Origin: Tethya wilhelma
Taxonomy: Eukaryota; Porifera; Demospongiae; Tethyida; Tethyidae
Assembly (NCBI GenBank): GCA_964030475.1
Contig: CAXIPT010000002.1
Location: forward strand, 13,149,267 to 13,213,266
DNA length: 64,000 nt
Direction: 5' to 3'
The translations under genes were made by a program, and so were the position numbers. Below, one piece after another: positions 43,560 to 55,300 of the stretch (positions are counted from its first letter, which is position 1; each line of letters begins with the position of its first letter). Below the pieces are notes generated by a model, which worked only from the letters and a program-made list of their open reading frames with translations, was not told the DNA's origin and ran no database searches.

Positions 43560-44170
43560 AGAGACTGGTTAGTCCCTACAAAAAGCTTGAGTAGCAGCTA
43601 CATACATTGTAATGCTATAGAGTAACTAATGCGCATGCATGTTCAATGCCACGTGGATAGATAATGAATGACCTTTGAACTCTACCTACAGGAAGATTGT
43701 GACGTTGAAGTACATGAATTTATATGCTAAGTTTCAAATCTTTCTAGTTTTTGTTTAGTCTCATTTGTGATAAAAACGAGTATCAAGGAACGCAGTTCCC
43801 TTGTAAAGGACTTACCTAGTGCTATCAAAGTTGGCTCCACACTCTCTGGTTCTCTGAAAACCGTGTTCAAGTAAGTCAGTTAGTACGTACGTACGTACGT
43901 AAGTAAGTACGTTAGGAGAACAAAAATGGCACTGTTGTGGCTTCCCACTAGCGCTCTCTACGAGTTCCCAGGGAAGTTTCTGTGAGTTTCAGGCCTTGCA
44001 TGCAGTTGGTAATCTGTTGGGGAGAGCCTTTGAGCAAGTTTGAGGGCTTAACTTTGTTTTGCTAGATTTTTATGGTGATAAACATTTTGTATTGGGTCTA
44101 TGAGACATGTGGCCCATTCCTACTATACGTACTACCGTACGTATGATAAACTGAGATTCACATATGTACA
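43560..44170. repeat. Dispersed repeat shared with the PKHD1L1-like introns
   Basis: Matches 2805-3400 and, from about 43790, also 4960-5340: AACGAGTATCAAGGAACG, GTTGGCTC(A/C)ACAC, a GTAC-rich microsatellite at 43884-43915, and GATTTTTATGGTGA. It directly follows the foldback element both here and in its 2.7-kb relic. Confidence 0.65.
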
Positions 44171-44550
44171 CATAAAAATCATTCATGATTGCAGCTTCAA
44201 GTCAAAGCATTCCATGCTTTAATTTTGCATTTATTACAATCACACCCTAGCGAAAGTCCTAGACCATATCGATATGAGTGTGACTCTGAAATAAATGCAA
44301 AACTGCCATGATGTATTTCTTATCGAAAAAAAAACTTAACTAGCCCAGTTGACTGGCTAAGAAGTGATGACAGAGGTCCTCAGAGACTATTCAGTCTCCA
44401 TAAAAAGCTATACAGTACCCAACTGTACATAAATTATGGTAATAGGATGACTGTGACTTACAAAAAATATAAAAAAGATTTCAAGAAACTTAGATGCCGA
44501 TCACCCCGCATGGATGCAAACCATGGTGGCCAGTTAGCCCCCATCCCTGT

Positions 44551-45930
44551 TCAGGCTCTCTCTACATATTCTAGTGATGCTGTGTATACATTCCAAAGAT
44601 CTGCTAGATTTCAAGATTTTCAATGATTTTTGTGCTTTGATTTCTTTTCTGGGCCATCATCTCTGTCAGCTTCTGAAATGTTGGCATTAAGTTTTATTGC
44701 CACACGGTGAGCCCAGTTTCAAAAACCCAGCACAGTTCATGCTAGCTCTCTCAGCATTAAAACTAGGGAGGCTATAATTTGGAACTGGCTTTAATACGAG
44801 ATACTATAGACTACATGGCTAACAAGAGTAAAATTAGGAGAAAAAAAACTTGTGAGTACAGTAACTTAAGGCCACAGGAGTGACACAGGTATGCAATCCA
44901 TGTTGCTCAGATTATGCTTGTGGAGTAACTACACTACAACAAACTTGTAGGAGAGACTTCATTGGAATTTAATTATGCACTATGGTTAAAACGGAAAAGC
45001 CATGTACATAGTAATAATTTTATATATTGTGTTTGTCTAGAATGTAAGGAGTATCTAACTTCAGAATCTGGGATGGTCTAATAATTTTACCTATAGAGCC
45101 AAAAGAAAACAGAGATCTACTACAAAGGTGCGTAATAATATTATTGCTAATAAATTTTATCATACTTGCTGCTACCAAAGAGTTTGGATGAAATATAGAC
45201 TTTAAGGTTCTGGTATACAGCCAAATAATGGCACAAAACTACACTTCACATCAATCAGTATTGTACAAAAAAATGCTCATTACTTTGTGCCAACACTAGC
45301 TCAGCTAGAGTTTATGCTACTCTAGGCTAAGTTTGGTCATTGGTATAAGTTTGGCTCACTGAAGTGTAGAGGATGAAATTTAGAATTTTTTTTATGTCAA
45401 ATATCAAAAGTAGGCTTTAAAGTTAGTGAAGTGAATTACAGCAGACACGCAAAAAATATAACAGTAATTGCGAGGGACTAACAGAGAGAGTTTTTTTATA
45501 AGAAATCATTTACTTGCTTGGGAAATATAGTGAGGTTTTATCATTTTGACTCACACTGAGGTTACTGTACAATGCAAGGTTTCATTCATTTTAAGAAGCA
45601 GTATAAAGCTCTTTGCCAGTCCCTCCTAGTCAGTATAAAAAATAAGGTCCAAGGTAAGGCACGAGTTAAAAAACAAAGATAAACTGGCTAAGCTTATAAT
45701 TATCGGTTTGAAGTCAATTTTTAAGGATATATCTCTATTATTTTGAACTAAACTGATACTGATTTGATGGGAAATTTCGTTTCAATACAAATGATATCTT
45801 AAACCCTTAAGAAGGCATCACATGTCTTCTTCAACATGGTCAGACTTCTCATAGAACTGCTTTAACGCTGAGACTATAGATATTCAGTTTTAAGCAAAGC
45901 CAATAGGCTTAGTAAACCTGCATACATCTC
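44551..45930. repeat. Duplicated flank block, fourth copy
   Basis: Matches 29790-30605 and 31855-32340 as one uninterrupted stretch, so it serves as the empty-site reference for the insertions at 30610 and 31249. No receptor gene follows; the satellite array begins about 180 bp further on. Confidence 0.65.
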
Positions 45931-46452
45931 AAGGGCAGTTATGTTCGAGTGTGAAAGGAATTCTTCCTGTGGGCAAAATAAGAGACTCAATAAGGAGATT
46001 GTTAAATGCAGCCCATACAGGAAGAATTCTGCACACTTTAACCACCCATTCCATCCTGTTTGCGTTCTTTTTACGATTTAGCTATTCCTGTGTCTCATTA
46101 CATTTCCAATGTTTTTTTTACTTGTAAAAGTTTATTTTGTCTTGAAAACAGTTTTCTAGACAAAAGAAACACTTTTCTGGAACTTTACTTTTTTCAACAC
46201 ATGGAGCATTCTTTTAGTGTAAAAAAAATTGTTGGTAAAAAACAAAGTTTTCTAAGAGTAGAGATAAAGAACTTAGTTTTTTTGAGTGAGTATGGACTTA
46301 GAAAATTTTCTAAGACCAAAAAGTACACTTTCCACAAAAACGTTTATTTTGTCTTGAAAACACTTTTCAGCTCAAAAGAAACACTTTTGTGGAACTTTAC
46401 TTTTTTCAACACATGGAACATTCTCTTGGTGTAAAAAACATTGTTGGTTAAC

Positions 46453-47072
46453 TCTTTAGGGCCTGATTTGATTATGCATATATAATTAGAATTTATGAAT
46501 AATTAATTAACCTTGATTATTGTACATTTTTGTTCTTGCTTAAGCCTATGCCACTCTCTCTTGTAGCTAGTTCAGCTTAGCTATGATTGTACTAAGCCAT
46601 AACTATATCAGTTCTATTCTTGGCTTGCTTTTATTAACTTCAAAAGCTTGCAAAAACGGAAGCGGTCAAAGTTTGCCAAATGACCTACATACTTTTGGCC
46701 TTTTTTCTAGCTTGAAGAGCAGGACTGCAAAAACGCTTGCATGCAGGTATAGCTTAAGCCCCCCTGCACCTCCCTAGCTAGCGTCAAGCTTCCCCTGCAA
46801 AGCACTAAGAAAAAAACGCGAGTTTAAACTGACGGTCTCGATCTTTACCACGATCACAATTTTTGAACTTTGAAGCCTATATCTCTTCGCCTATTAATCA
46901 GACCTAACTCTAACTTGGTACTTTAGTAGAGCGCTATCTTACCTAACTGCATAGCAAGTCTAAAGCCCGTAGCTCAAACTCTATTCCTATAAAATTATAA
47001 ATGCGAAAAATTGTAGATTATGCGATCGTAGAATACGGGCGTGCGACTTTTGGCGCTGTCGGCCCTAAAGAG
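46453..47072. mobile_element. TTAA-flanked inverted-repeat element inside the satellite, 620 bp
   Basis: TTAA at 46449-46452 and 47073-47076. The ends are CTCTTTAGGGCC and its exact reverse complement. Rejoining the flanks gives GTTGGTTAAAAAC, the satellite consensus with one change, which proves the insertion and the TTAA duplication. No transposase frame. Confidence 0.8.
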
Positions 47073-47129
47073 TTAAAAACAAAGTTTTTTAATGGTAGAA
47101 ATAAAGAACTTAGTTTTTTTGAGTGACTA

Positions 47130-48189
47130 CATGTGACCAAATTTTGGAAAACCGACCAAATTTAGTAATATGCGAATTTTGAGATAGCACTTGCATTGCA
47201 TCATTGCAGCTAGCTATTTTCCAAATTTGAAGAGGCTAGGCGCTATAGTTTTGGAGATATGAGCTCAAATATACTGACCGTTCATTCCAATTTTACTCGC
47301 TAAAATCTTGAGCGAATACGTTGCAAAGCGCGAGTACACAAACTCCGTATACTATCTGTGTTACAAACAATTTATGTTTGTTTAGTGTAGTATCAGAATA
47401 TGCATCAAGTTAGTTGAAGCGCTAGTTAAAACCTACTTTATCAGCCTTTTTAAAGACACAGAAGACCAGGGAGCCTTCCAGGAGGATTCACCAACGAGTT
47501 AAGTAAGTCTACTAAGTAGAATAATGTAGTGGGTGGGCTGTAACTAGAGTAACTAAGCTATGAATGGCGCAGAAATAAGCGCCCAATATTAATGCATGCA
47601 TCAATAGCTCTTCTAATTGTAGGAAACAGTTTATCTAATACTTATTGCCCATAATAAGAATTCTTTCACCCATAAATTTAATTGCAAATTTATTATACAC
47701 AATGTACAATACATTCATTCATTATTATGCACAGATAAACGCAGCTCCTGGCATAGCCCAGCGATTCTGCAACACTGTGGGCCATCTTCTGATCATCTGG
47801 AAGAGATTTCTTTCTGCTAGAAGTGTTTAGTTCATGAACAATGCATTGTTTTATAGTTGCACATTAAATATGCAAGATTATGAGATGCACAGCAGCAGCT
47901 GCATCATGTACTTATCAGAATAATTAATCAATGAACATGGCAACGCATCCCATGTACTAACGGGAGAGAAGCTAGCCATGGCTGACATAGCTGCATTCAA
48001 GCTCTCATATTTCAGCAATAGAAGCAACCCCACCCGTAAAATCACGTCTGCAGCTCGCCAAGGCGTGCCCCTCCCCATTGGTGCAAAAAAATATATTCCG
48101 CGTGCGCGTCGCGAATTACACTACAATCGCCGATTACTACAAATAAAGTTTTACTACATCTGGTCGGTGTTCCAAAATAGGGTCACATA
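47130..48189. mobile_element. TA-flanked inverted-repeat element inside the satellite, 1060 bp
   Basis: The left end CATGTGACCAAATTTTGGA pairs with the reversed right end TATGTGACCCTATTTTGGA. TA precedes (47128-47129) and follows (48190-48191). The flanks rejoin into the satellite GAGTGACTA...CTTAG context. A TA duplication fits Tc1/mariner-type transposition. No recognisable transposase. Confidence 0.65.
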
Positions 48190-48564
48190 TACTTAGAAAA
48201 TTTTCTAACAGCAAAAAATTTACTTTTCACAAAAAAAGTTCATTTTGTCTTGAAAACAATTTTCAGCACAAAAGAAACACTTTTGTGAAATTTTACTTTT
48301 TTCAACATATGGAACATTGGTGTAAAAAACATTGTTGGTGAAAAACAAAGTTTTCTTATGTTAGATATAAAGAACTTAGTTTTTTTGAGTAACTATGGAC
48401 ATAGATAAAATTTTCTAAGAACAAAAGAAAGGTTTATTTTACCTTGAAAAAACTTTTCAGCAAAAAAGAAACATAGTGAAATTTTACTTTTTTCAACAAA
48501 TGGAATATTCTCATGGCGTAAAAAACTTTGTTGGTGAAAAACAAAGTTATCTTACATTAGATAT

Positions 48565-49462
48565 GTGAGGCTCCAAGGGAAAACCGGACGTTTGGGAAAT
48601 TATTGTTTTTAGAGTAAAATGCGGTTTTAGTTTATTTCGCGTTTTTGCGCGAAATTTTTTTTACTGCACGGGTGCATTGCGCTACATCTCAGCATGCTCC
48701 ACGCAAAATTTGAGGGGTGGAGCTGCTTCTGTTGCAGCGATATAGACCGTATTGTTCGCCCTGTTTATTTTTATTTAGTTGCTAACACGGAGAACTGTTG
48801 CTATGCTGTGCAACAGACCGTAGTGAATATTAATGAGCTAGGCAGCTGCCACAAAAATGAATTGTTTATTCGATGTTCTCAGTGCTCTATAAGCTGACTA
48901 ATCTCAGAATTTTGCTACAGCACATGGGCAGAAAGGTAAGCTAAAGCTTTATACGTGCTTGTCTAATCTAAGCGCTTACATACAGTAGCTTTCTACTCGT
49001 AAGTATTGCCTCTCCCTGTACTGCGATCGCGTACAGGTTATTTTGAGGCTTAGTTTAGTTCTTGGAACTTACTATGCCTAGAATCTATCTCTCTGCTAGC
49101 AAGCGCTCACCTCCTTGAGTCCAGTAGCCGTCTCCTGGGTCTTCTTTCCTAGCTACTCGCTTCTCACTAAATAATTTTAGTCCCCACGTGGCTGGCTGTG
49201 GTAATATTCAGCATGTACTGTACATGATCTAATTAAGATACGGAGAGTATACGGACCGCCCATAGTTTACATAGCAACAGGTTTACAACTGTTTTACCAG
49301 GAAGCCACGAATGGAGGCAGGGCTGCTTGCAAGAGCAATATCTGGAAAACTACAACAGCTATGCACACCAAATTTTGATATGCGCTTCCTAGATACACAT
49401 GGAATAGCTAACTCAAAATTCGCGGAAATTCCCAAACGTCCGGTTTTCGCTTGGAGCCTCAC
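48565..49462. mobile_element. Long-TIR element inside the satellite, 898 bp
   Basis: Inverted ends of about 37 bp begin GTGAGGCTCCAAG and run through ACCGGACGTTTGGGAA, with few mismatches. ATAT occurs on both sides; the empty satellite site at 50617 reads TTAGATATAGAAAAT, so the duplication is ATAT, or TA if the element is taken one base longer at each end. The interior has no supported gene. Confidence 0.75.
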
Positions 49463-51564
49463 ATATAGAAAATTAGTTTGTTTGAGTGACTATGGACTTA
49501 GAAAATTTTCTAAGACCAAAAAGTTCTCATTTTGCTAAAAACGTTTATTTTGCCTTGAAAAAACTTTTCTGCACATTAGAAACACTTTTTTGAAATTTTA
49601 CTTTTTTCAACACATGGAACATTCTCTTGGTGTAAAAAACATTGTTGGTGAAAAACAAAGTTTTCTCACGTTAAACATAAAGAACTTAGTTTTTTATGGA
49701 CTTAGAAAATTTTCTAAGACAAAAAGTACACTTTTTTGCAAAAAACATATATTTTAACTTGAAAACCCTTTTCAGCACAAAAGAAACACTTTTGCAAAAT
49801 TTTACTTCTTGAACGTTCTTTTGTCATTCTTGGTGAAAAACAAAGTCATCTCACAGTAGAGATAAAGAACTTAGTTTTTTCAGGGACTATGGACTTAAAA
49901 TAATTTCTAATATCTGAAAGTACACTTTTTGGAAAAAACGTTTATTTTGCTTTTAAGCGAAATTTTACTTTTTTAATTCTCTTAGGTGAAAAAACATTGT
50001 TGGTGAATAACAAAGTTTTCACATGTTAGAGATAAAGAACTTAGTTTTCATGAGCAACTATGGACTTAGAACAAAAGAAAGGTTTATTTTACCTTGAAAA
50101 AACTTTTCAGCAAAAAAGAAAAATTACTGTGAAATTTTACTTTTTTCAGCACATGGAATATTCTCATGGTGTAAAAAACATTGTTTGTGAAAAACAAAGT
50201 TTTCTCAGGGTAGAGATAAAGAACTTAGTTTTATTGAGTAAGTGTGGAACTACAAAATTTTCTAAGACCAAACACACTTTTTGCTAAGAACTTTTTTTTT
50301 TCCTAGAAAACAATTTTCGGCACAAAAGAAACACATTTCTGAAATTTCATTTTTTTAAACACATGGAACATTTTCTTTGTGTAAAAAACAATGGTAGTAA
50401 AAAACAAAGTTACTTCACATTAGAGATAAAGAATTTAATGACTATTGACTAAGACCAAAAAGTTCACTTCTTGCTAGAAACGTTTAGTTTGCCTTGAAAA
50501 AACTTTTCAGCAAAAAAGAAACATTATTGTGAAATTTTACTTTTTTCAACAAATGGAAAATTCTCATGGCGTAAAAAACTTTGTTGGTGAAAAACAAAGT
50601 TATCTCACATTAGATATAGAAAATTTGTTTGAGTGACTATCGACTTAGAAAATTTTCTAAGACCAAAAAGTTCTCATTTTGCTAAAAACGTTTCTTTTGC
50701 CTTGAAAAAACTTTTCAGCACAAAAGAAACACTTTTTTGAAATTTTACTTTTTTCAACACATGGAACATTCTCTTGGTGTAAAAACATTGTTGGTGAGAA
50801 ACAAAGTTTTCTCACGTTAAAGATAAAGAACTTAGTTTTTTTGAGTGACTATGGACCTAGAAAATTTTCTAAGACAAAAAGTACACTTTTTTGCAAAAAA
50901 CGTATATTTTAACTTGAAAACCCTTTTCAGCACAAAAGAAACAATTTTGTGAAATTTTACTTCTTGAACATTCTTTTGGTTTAAAAAACATTCGTGGCGA
51001 AAAACAAAGTCATCTCACAGTGGAGATAAAGTGTTGTAATTAATATTGATATCGTTTTTGTTAATTAACATATTGTCTAGGACTTTAGTGTATAGTGAAC
51101 CTTGAACTTTAATTTTGTTGTAAACATGATTTGTTGTACTTGCCTCGTGTTGAGAGCTAAAATGTACTGTGTCAGATCGAATTAATATTTACAACAGGTT
51201 ATGGGCCCAATACGTCCCAAACGGAGTAAACTGGAGTAAATCTGACAGTTAGACACAAGTTCGAGATTAAACTGAGGTGCCTTACTAGCCAGTTGCGACA
51301 AACACACGCCACCGACCCGTGGCTAAGTTGTTTGAACGGTATCTCAGGTGTATTAAGGACTGGGTCCAGCAAAAATCATAGAAATATTGCACATATACAC
51401 ACACTTCTAAACTGACTCTGAAACAACACAATCAACTCAAGTACCAATTATATGAAAGAGAAACTCAAGCTCTAATAAGTAGTGCTAATAATTAGCCCTA
51501 CCCACTAATTATAAAGTGGATGGGGCTCCACAAGTTTCCCTACTTTTGCAACATAAAAGCAAAA

Positions 51565-51842
51565 ACCCGGTAATGTTAGACCACTGCTACCTTCAAATTA
51601 TTATGCCCCTACGCTTTAATAATGAAGAACAAACTCACCCTAGCGCTTTTCCTGACAACGTCCAATACTGGAGAAATGGCAAATTGATGACTTCTTGGCA
51701 ATATTATAATGGATAAATGCACTCGTAGAATCGTTCTCGTTGCTTTTCTTTGAAAAGTGTACGGATAGAATACTTTAAACTTTTCCATACAATGTCTAGA
51801 TAACAAAAATAAAACAGAAAACAAGGCCTAACATTACCGGGT
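51565..51842. mobile_element. Small inverted-repeat element, about 278 bp
   Basis: The left end ACCCGGTAATGTTAG (51565-51579) and its exact reverse complement (51828-51842) enclose a 66-aa plus-strand open frame with no recognisable homology. Confidence 0.5.
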
Positions 51843-52245
51843 AGAAGCAAACTTTCAGACAGGTCTTTTGATGCGGCCATGCTTAGTTTTTACTGAGGGG
51901 TGGGGCAGATATCACATGACAAACAGACTATGCATAAATTAGCGCAACTGGCGGAAAACGCAACACTCGCACCACTCGATGAATATCAGGCGAACAAGTC
52001 AGCGATGCTATGACAATCAGACCACTTCTTCAGGTAAATAATTATTACACTTCATTATAATTCCCAGTACGGTAGTACTGGGTATACAGGAATGGCACGG
52101 ATGGCCCATTAGCGCAATACAAATATTCACGCGAATAACTTTGCAAAAACTGAGCGCTTAGCACTAAAAGGCTTCTTAAGCTACTATTTAGCTCTTTCTC
52201 TTTCTAACGAGCCCAAAAACATGGCCTAAAACCATCGCTAAAGTA

Positions 52246-52246
52246 N

Positions 52247-52281
<35 letters not shown>
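52246..52281. repeat. CA microsatellite adjoining an ambiguous base (n at 52246)
   Basis: About 35 bases of alternating C and A start directly after the only undetermined base in the window, 25 bases left of the last N-terminal PKHD1L1-like exon. This is a possible assembly join. Confidence 0.85.
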
Positions 52282-52283
<2 letters not shown>

Positions 52284-52305
52284 GAAGGAGAATGCCATCC
52301 CTTAC

Positions 52306-55300
52306 CTGTTACTATCAGTGACAGTGATGTTGTTACCAGGAGATATGAACAACGCAGCATTGTCATCATTAGCCACAAAGAACGTGTGCGTCCCAGACTC
52401 ATGAGGACAAAAGAAGGCCGTCATTCTCTCACCATAGTTGTTACGACTGAAACCACAAAAAAAGGATGTAGCACAAATATATCAATAAATGCACCATTAC
52501 CCATCTCACACACAACACAATACACTGCCACACATAGCTACCAGGAAATGATACACAAAATACATGTACACTGTATCTACACAGTCTACACTAAGACCCC
52601 AAGTTTATCACACAAACGGAAGCGTGTCATACAAGTGGAATGCATAGTACAGTTGTGTCATAATCTGCAGTTGTGACACGTTGTGGTTAATGAATATAAT
52701 TACTCCATGAGGCTCAGTGGTCATTAATATTCATACCTTGTACTATTGCGCAGCGCCCTCTAGTACTTACGTAAAGTGACAGTTTTTGATGAGCAAAGTC
52801 GCTTCTTTTCCAGTATTCCATGCCTGGTATCTTCAACACGCATGGATTATTTCATTCCAGATTCAAGGTACGTATAGTGCTAGTACTTTAGAATTGATAT
52901 CTGAATTCTACACAAGCAGAGATATCCAGTACCGATTTGATCCAATTTCAAAGTACATGAATATCATTAATTTCTGTGGAAGTTCTAAAACATGCCCAGC
53001 AAAGATGGCAACTTTTCAATGTCTACCAAGCGCTAGCAGTCTAACTCTTTACAGTCTATTAGTGCAAGTGTAGAGCTACATTTCAGTGCTGACTAGAACT
53101 CTGTGGACCCTTCCTAGGCTGTGTGAGTGCTTGATTAATACAGCAATTATTTATGATTTTGTACAAGCTGTATTTTTTTCATACTTTAGTTGCAACTTTC
53201 TTGCACATAGCTGACTACAGTCCAAGATGTAGACATTCTAAAAATGTACTCTGTAGGCTTCATACATGCTCAGTACTGATTTGATCCAATTTCAAAGTTG
53301 TCTTCTCCACTCCATGATAGCTAGCTACTTAGCTGTAGTTTACTATTTTATTTTGGCTTACTTTGCTAAAACTTGGTATCAATCCAGAGCGCTTGACCTC
53401 CTCTGCTTAAAAATCATACTGGTTTGAACTGAACTAGTCTTGAACACGAGTTATAGCTGGTAGAAATAACAGCTAATTTACAACTTGCCACGTGTAGTAT
53501 GAATCTCATTATCTCCCATACTCTCTGTACAAACCCAAAATGTTCGATAAATAGTATGTATTTCCGGGGGTCTTAGTGTAGACTGTACATGTACAAATTT
53601 ACAGATTGGTACTTAATCATCTTACCGATTGTTGGATGTTCTTGTACTGAACGAAGGATAGGTGCCATACTGATGAGGATCATCAGGGTACTGGTCAGCA
53701 TCGTAGAGATTTGTTAGGCTGGACCCTCTAATGTTGTTATAGCGACGAACATTGACTCCACGACTTCCTAAATGGACGAAAAAAATCCATTAAAAAAATT
53801 CTAAAATAACAGTCATGTTGACTGACCTTTGAACCTGTATCCATCCTCAGTAACAGGGTATGCCATATTAGCATCAGCAATGGCCGGAGAGTCAGGAGGT
53901 GGCTCACCAGTCCAGCAAGTGATCTCCTTTGGAGACTGAGTCACAATCTACACACACAAGATGGAAGGCACAGAATATACATAACTGTATCATATTATTT
54001 CCAAACAAGGCTAGTCACAGAATCATAAGCTTCATGAAGAGCGTGTACATGATCTTAGGGAACAAGGCTAAATATTCACCAGAATAAAAATTATAGACTA
54101 TTGCTCAGAGTATAGTGGGCATGCATATACACCACAGCTTATAAAGAAGCACAGTCAAAAAACCAAACCAACTGCTTCTGCTACCACTAAATAAGATCAC
54201 ACCAGCTGCCCTGTGTAGTGGAGTACCCAATGATACTGCCCCTGGAGCCACGGCACTCAAAGTGGCTATCACTATATGGAGAGCTAAGCTCATGCAGCTG
54301 TCTTGAGGTCAGTCAAGAAAGAGAGACATGGAACAAGGCTAAGGTCCTGTAGTCCAGAGCACTAAGAACTGGGTGCTAACACAGTACCCATGAACCCCTC
54401 TCCCACATACACACACACACACACATGTGTGTGCATACACACGTTAGAGGTAGAGCTCTCATACCTGACATGGAATGCCATCAATGTCCACCATGTTCTC
54501 GTTGTCTTTGAATCCGAACCCTGACCCCGTGATGGTGAGAAGAGTGCCTCCCTTGATGCTACCAAGTTGAGGCTTCACTTCATGGATGTCTGTAATGACC
54601 AACAACACAACATCAGTACACTCACCTCTATACACATAAAGTAACTACTGAGACGCATTAGTATAGTATACAGTTTATAATAATTATGATGAATACATGT
54701 AGCAAATATGTGTGTAAAATCCAGCTACATGTGAATATATAATATCAGGAGAACACTAGATATTCATGCCTGGTTATTTCAAGCAGAGCACTATAGCTGC
54801 AGCCACCATATACATAAAAAGAAGAAAATGCAGCATTGCTTTACATTTTCAGACTAGACCATGATCATAAATGACAAGGTGAACCATGTTCCTGCCTTGA
54901 TAGAAGCAAGTTGAGCCTAGCCTAATTCCCAGATCTTGAGTATTAAAAAAATATTCAATAGAGAGAAGCTTGGTTGAACCATGCCGATTACAAACTTGTT
55001 ACAACATAAGCCATGCATTAATTATCAAATGTTAGAGACATAAAACAATTAAGGCACAATGGAGCCTCAATTCACTATCATGACTTAGCACTGGTTGAAC
55101 ACATACCTGGAAACATCTCATACATGGCCAGCCTCCAGTCATACATGGGATAGAGAGCCTTGCTGCTGTTCCAAGTCAGTCCTCTAGAGCTAGCTACAGT
55201 GACTGAGGCATTCCACCCTCCAGCTACACTCTCGATCGGAACACAGGGGATGAAATGGAGGGAGGACCTCCAGCTGATGCCGTAGTGCTGGTTGGTCCCG

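Larger units (their letters stand above)
46115..51030. repeat. Satellite array, ~195-bp unit, interrupted by three insertions
   Basis: Units contain ATAAAGAACTTAGTTTTTTT, GACTATGGACTTAGAAAATT, AAAAGAAACACTTTT, TTTTACTTTTTTCAACACAT and TGTTGGTGAAAAACAAAG. Spacing between successive GACTATGGA marks from 49490 to 50850 ranges from about 170 to 213 bases. Array segments: 46115-46448, 47077-47129, 48190-48564 and 49463-51030. Open frames in it (for example FLRVEIKNLV) are by-products of the repeat. Confidence 0.8.
51031..52305. other. Spacer and 3' flank of exon 52306-52446
   Basis: Contains an inverted-repeat pair at 51565-51842 (ACCCGGTAATGTTAG), a CA microsatellite and one ambiguous base. No exon continuing the PA14 domain was found on the reverse strand. 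Confidence 0.4.

Noticed and set aside
46060..50287. Several 65-125 aa open frames sharing FLRVEIKNLV and RKFSKTKK
   Set aside because: They are translations of the satellite unit; similarity between them comes from the DNA repeat.
52786..53073. 96-aa plus-strand open frame in intron 7
   Set aside because: Lies within an inverted-repeat element, shows no recognisable domain and has no conserved partner.
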